Notes under the pieces: model-generated
Database searches by the model: none
What the model was told of the DNA's origin: nothing
Seen by the model: the letters and a program-made list of their open reading frames with translations, nothing else
Part shown: positions 60,924 through 64,000 of the stretch, one piece after another
Numbering within the stretch: the stretch's first letter is position 1
How the letters are laid out: every line of letters begins with the position of its first letter
Translations under genes and position numbers: made by a program
Source: Elusimicrobiota bacterium
GTDB lineage: Bacteria; Elusimicrobiota; Elusimicrobia; FEN-1173
Direction of reading: 5' to 3'
Length of the DNA stretch: 64,000 nt
NCBI GenBank assembly: GCA_016714745.1
Contig: JADKCG010000019.1
Span: 24,392 to 88,391, forward strand

Positions 60924-61594
60924 TTGAAGATGAGCCGGATTTCGTTCGGTTGGTCCAGCGCCTGCTTATGGCGGAGAATTTCCTCGTGACCTCCGCCAAG
61001 GACGGCATGACCGGTTTAAAAATGGCCCAAGATTTGCATCCGGACGTTATTCTCCTGGACTGGAACCTTCCTGTCAAGGACGGCTTGGCTGTGCTTAAAG
61101 AGTTGAAGGGCGAACCGAAAACCCGCGGGATCCCAGTGATCATGTTGACCGTTCGGGGAAAAGAGCTGGACACGGTTTTGGCTCTGGAAATGGGCGCCGA
61201 TGATTATATTTCCAAACGGGCGCTTCGGCCGAGGGAACTGGTGGCCCGCGTCCATTCGGTGTTGCGCAAAAGCCAGGCCCCCGATTCGGACGGAAAGGTT
61301 CTCCATGTGGGCCCCCTGGACCTGGACACGTCTCACCGCCGGGTCACTTTGGCGGGGCAACCGGTGGACCTTCGGGCCAAGGAGTTCGATCTTCTCCATA
61401 CCTTCCTGACCCGACCGGGGCGAGTGTTGACGCGCCAATTCCTCATGGAAAATGTTTGGGGCATCGACGACTACGGCGCCAGCCGAACCATCGACAGCAC
61501 GTTGGCCCGTCTCCGAACAAAACTGGGGGAATTCGGCCAGGCGTTTCAATCGATTAAAGGAATTGGCTATCAGTTTTCCATGCCGGAAGAATAA
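60908..61594 (+). CDS. OmpR/PhoB-family response regulator (module 2)
   Basis: 228 residues. Acidic pocket EDEPD, phospho-acceptor Asp51 in LLDWNLPV, conserved Lys in ISKRALRPREL, winged helix with VDLRAKEFDLLHTFLTRPGR and RTIDSTLARLRTKLG. Close paralogue of the module 1 regulator. The following oxidase gene starts 13 bases after its stop, so it may be in the same operon. Confidence 0.94.
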   Translation: MQILIIEDEPDFVRLVQRLLMAENFLVTSAKDGMTGLKMAQDLHPDVILLDWNLPVKDGLAVLKELKGEPKTRGIPVIMLTVRGKELDTVLALEMGADDYISKRALRPRELVARVHSVLRKSQAPDSDGKVLHVGPLDLDTSHRRVTLAGQPVDLRAKEFDLLHTFLTRPGRVLTRQFLMENVWGIDDYGASRTIDSTLARLRTKLGEFGQAFQSIKGIGYQFSMPEE

Positions 61595-61607
61595 AAGGAG
61601 CGTTCCC

Positions 61608-62342
61608 ATGACCGACATAAAAATGCCTAACCCTCACCCTCCTGATCATTGGAGGCAGGGTTTCAGCTTTTCGCCAGGCGGTGGGGACTCTTACGTGGTG
61701 GTCGATTCCGAAGATGTAGAAAAACGGGCGCGGTGCATTATCCCCTCTGTCCAACGGGCCGCGGCCTTTGTTTATCCCGCGGACGTCGATCAGCTCCAAA
61801 AAGTTCTCCGTATCGCCACGGACCATCGAATCCCCCTGTGGCCCTGCGGGAAGGGCAAGAATTGGGGGTATGGGTCTGCGACGCCGGCGAAGGAAGGGGC
61901 GGTGGTTGTTGTGTTGGAGCGCATGAACCGAATTCTTGAGGTCAACGAGACCCTGGCTTACGCTGTGGTGGAGCCGGGCGTTACCTACCGCCAACTCCAC
62001 GAACATCTTCAGAAACGGGGCATTCAATTGTGGCTGGACTGCACGGATGGGCCTGCCGACGGGAGCGTGATGGGAAACGCCTTGGAACGCGGGATCGGCG
62101 AAACCCCCTACGGCGATCATTTTGAGAACATCTGCGGGATGGAAGTTTTGCTTCCCGACGGGAAACTTTTGCGCACCGGCGGGGCCCCTTTGAAAATTAC
62201 AAAACATGGAATACCTTCAAGTGGGGCGTGGGGCCGTACCTCGAAGGACTTTTCAGTCAATCCAACTATGGGATTGTCACGAAGATCGGACTTTGGCTCA
62301 TGCCGGAACCCGAGCATTTCGAGTCTTGTCTCTTTGAGTTGA
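61608..62342 (+). CDS. VAO-type FAD-linked oxidase/dehydrogenase, 5' part
   Basis: About 193 codons in the true frame. PCMH-type FAD domain: FVYPADVDQLQKVLRIATDH, PLWPCGKGKNWGYGSATPAK, YAVVEPGVTYRQLHEHLQKR, GYGDHF-like ETPYGDHFENICGMEVLLP. This set is typical of the vanillyl-alcohol-oxidase / 4-cresol-dehydrogenase branch. The frame breaks at GGGGCCCC; one C added at 62185-62188 gives GGAPFENYKTWNTFKWGVGP and joins the frame ending at 63295. ATG at 61608 has AAAAGGAG upstream. Confidence 0.83.
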   Translation: MTDIKMPNPHPPDHWRQGFSFSPGGGDSYVVVDSEDVEKRARCIIPSVQRAAAFVYPADVDQLQKVLRIATDHRIPLWPCGKGKNWGYGSATPAKEGAVVVVLERMNRILEVNETLAYAVVEPGVTYRQLHEHLQKRGIQLWLDCTDGPADGSVMGNALERGIGETPYGDHFENICGMEVLLPDGKLLRTGGAPLKITKHGIPSSGAWGRTSKDFSVNPTMGLSRRSDFGSCRNPSISSLVSLS

Positions 62343-63295
62343 AACGGGAAGAAGACTTCCCGGCGCTCATTAACGAAATCCGGACGTTGGCGTTCGCGGG
62401 GGCCCTGCGAAGTAAGATCCATCTCATTAATGACGTGACAACGTTTGGCATCGTGGCGGACGACCCGAGAGAATTGTTGGAGGGCGCTCCCTGCCTCTCC
62501 GACGACCATCGGGCGAAATGGCGGCGCAAATTCAATATCGCCCCCTGGACGTTTGGGGCGGGCCTTTATGGGACGACCGCACAGGTTCGTGCCGCCCGGG
62601 CCCTCATCAAAAAGCGGCTGGGGCCTTACGGATCCCTTTGGTTTTTGGGGGAACGCAGTTGTCGGTGGATTGATCGTGTGGCGAAACTCTTAAGGAAAAT
62701 GCGCGCATGGCCCGGGGGCCGGGTATGGTCGGATCGGTTGTCCATGCTCCTTCTGCGCAAACCCCTTCCCTGCGCGGAGGCTTTGCCCCATATGCACGCC
62801 ATTGAGAAAGGATATCCCAGCGATTATTTCGTCAAACACTCCTACATGAAACGGCGGGGAACCAAACCTCCGGACCACGACATCGACCCGGCCCGTGACC
62901 AATGCGGCGGGATTTGGGCCGGCATTGTGGTGTCGATGGACGGACAAGAAGTGGAAAAGGTGGTTCAACATTGCCGGGCGTTATCGGCGCGCAAAAAATT
63001 GGATATCAACTTTGCGCTCATGGTCGCCACCGCGCGGTCTGTGATTGTCCTCACGTCGCTTTTCTATGACAAGACCGACGCCGACGAAACGGCTCGGGTG
63101 CTCGCCCTTTACAACGAGATCGCTGAAACCACCCAGGCCCAAGGGTATCAGCAATACCGAACCAGCACGGCGTTTATGGACCGTATTTTTTCCAACGCAT
63201 CCGAGTTTAAAGATTTTGCCTGCCGAATAAAGGGCCTGCTGGATCCCCATAATATTTTGGCCCCTGGAAAATACGGGATTGATCCGGCTCAATGA
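62228..63295 (+). CDS. VAO-type FAD-linked oxidase/dehydrogenase, 3' part
   Basis: Substrate-domain part: GPYLEGLFSQSNYGIVTKIG, LWLMPEPEHFESCLFEL, and the C-terminal LLDPHNILAPGKYGI, the standard end of these flavoenzymes. The natural substrate is probably an alcohol, phenol or activated C-H bond but cannot be told. The stop overlaps the next gene's ATG (ATGA, 63292-63295). Whole gene 61608-63295, about 562 residues. Confidence 0.83.
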   Translation: MGPYLEGLFSQSNYGIVTKIGLWLMPEPEHFESCLFELKREEDFPALINEIRTLAFAGALRSKIHLINDVTTFGIVADDPRELLEGAPCLSDDHRAKWRRKFNIAPWTFGAGLYGTTAQVRAARALIKKRLGPYGSLWFLGERSCRWIDRVAKLLRKMRAWPGGRVWSDRLSMLLLRKPLPCAEALPHMHAIEKGYPSDYFVKHSYMKRRGTKPPDHDIDPARDQCGGIWAGIVVSMDGQEVEKVVQHCRALSARKKLDINFALMVATARSVIVLTSLFYDKTDADETARVLALYNEIAETTQAQGYQQYRTSTAFMDRIFSNASEFKDFACRIKGLLDPHNILAPGKYGIDPAQ

Positions 63296-64000
63296 AAACC
63301 GTTCTTTTGCTTGGCGGTTTCCGGCGCGGTGGGGAGCGCGATTGTCCCTGTGCTCTTGGGCGATCCCGCCCTCCGGTTGATCCTTCTTCTTCGTCCAGCG
63401 CCCGGATGTTCTGTGGAGGAACGGTTCGAAATACTAAAAAAGTATTGGGCCGGGTATCGGCTGGACGATTCGGTTTGGCGGCGGGTCGACGTATTGACGG
63501 GGGATGTGGCTCAAGAACGGTTGGGGTTGTCATTGGAGACCTTCCGGACCTTAGCCAAGAAAGTAGCCGACGAAACACATTGTCCACGGCGCCGCGGAGG
63601 TGAATTGAAACGCATGCCCGGGAACCCAGGGCCCCACGAGAGTTCTGCCACCACCTGCCCTGCTCTGCGGTTGGCCCAGGAAGTTCGGGGGTTGGAAAAA
63701 TTGGAGTACCTTAGCACTGTGGGTGTCGCCGGGACCATGGAGGGCGCCATTGCGGAACGGCGGGTCATCGAATTTCGATCGTTCCACAACACCTACGAAT
63801 CGTCCAAAGCGGAAGCGGAAGATCTGTGTGGACGCCATGGGAAAGGCCTCCCCGTCACGATCCACCGCCCCAGCATGGTGGTGGGCGATTCCCGAGACGG
63901 GCGAACCCTTCATTTTCAGGTGTTCTATCACCTGATGGAATTTTTGAGCGGACGGGTCACGGCGGGGTGGGTCCCCCGGCTTCCTTCCTTCCGGTTAGAC
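63292..64000 (+). CDS. NAD(P)-binding thioester-reductase-like protein (3' end outside window, frameshifted)
   Basis: Reading across frames gives KTVLLLGG, GAVGSAIVPVLLGDPALRL, ILKKYWAGYRLDDSVWRRVD, IVHGAAEVN, EKLEYLSTVGVAG, YESSKAEAEDL and IHRPSMVVGDSRDG: the extended-SDR NAD_binding_4 family of thioester and fatty-acyl reductases, with Tyr-x3-Lys in YESSK. Shifts are needed near 63321-63325 (TTTCC, one base too many) and again around 63572-63608. The open frame through 63600-64000 has no stop. Reduction of an acyl thioester or acyl-CoA to aldehyde or alcohol is inferred. Confidence 0.65.

Overview
The window is gene-dense DNA (I see no tRNA, rRNA or CRISPR array) with moderately high GC, ATGA/GTGA start-stop overlaps and Shine-Dalgarno sites. 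Lipoproteins, outer-membrane barrels, an AsmA-type protein and PorV-like proteins show a Gram-negative double membrane. FG-GAP proteins with FlgD-Ig C-termini, PorV-TPR proteins, LemA/GIDE and an ATP-cone kinase together suggest an uncultured bacterium of an Elusimicrobiota- or FCB-like lineage. That assignment is inference from gene content and is of low confidence.

Layout. 1-17.9 kb is mostly housekeeping: a secreted protein (partial), an ECF sigma/anti-sigma pair, phosphoglycerate mutase, an M48 lipoprotein, DedA, a short alpha-glucan phosphorylase, fumarase, a zinc-ribbon methyltransferase with a polytopic membrane protein, GreA, an AsmA-like protein, a possible PD-(D/E)XK protein, an aminotransferase and SerC. 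18-29.9 kb holds an envelope TIM-barrel-like protein, LemA plus GIDE, a DegT-type aminotransferase, an ATP-cone/uridine-kinase fusion, ClpS, HU, a class I aminotransferase coupled to homoserine dehydrogenase, and an SRPBCC protein. 29.9-34.8 kb carries a GMC-oxidoreductase/glycosyltransferase fusion coupled to a membrane acyltransferase, divergent from a methyltransferase. 34.9-40.1 kb is a second ECF sigma/anti-sigma operon with an outer-membrane barrel and a paralogous acyltransferase. 40.1-42.0 kb is a radical-SAM/SPASM gene coupled to a 48-residue peptide.

42.2-48.0 kb and 52.1-61.6 kb hold two copies of one module: secreted FG-GAP protein(s) with a FlgD-Ig tail, then a PorV-like barrel fused to TPRs, a membrane histidine kinase and an OmpR-type regulator, all translationally coupled. 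In the second copy an SDR-methyltransferase fusion and a truncated methyltransferase lie between the TPR gene and the kinase, and a VAO-type FAD oxidase and an NAD-binding reductase follow. I infer a surface-display and sensing system resembling PorV/T9SS logic, with linked small-molecule or lipid chemistry. Between the copies lie an IS110 remnant abutting a B12/radical-SAM remnant, a repeat-rich spacer and a DASS transporter.

A caution for every reader: nine genes are split by single-base shifts, usually repairable by one base in a homopolymer of 4-5 (AsmA, TIM-barrel protein, GIDE, anti-sigma 2, both PorV-TPR genes, SDR-methyltransferase, FAD oxidase, terminal reductase). This looks more like sequencing or assembly error than decay. 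These genes are listed as 5' and 3' parts and should be read as one gene each.
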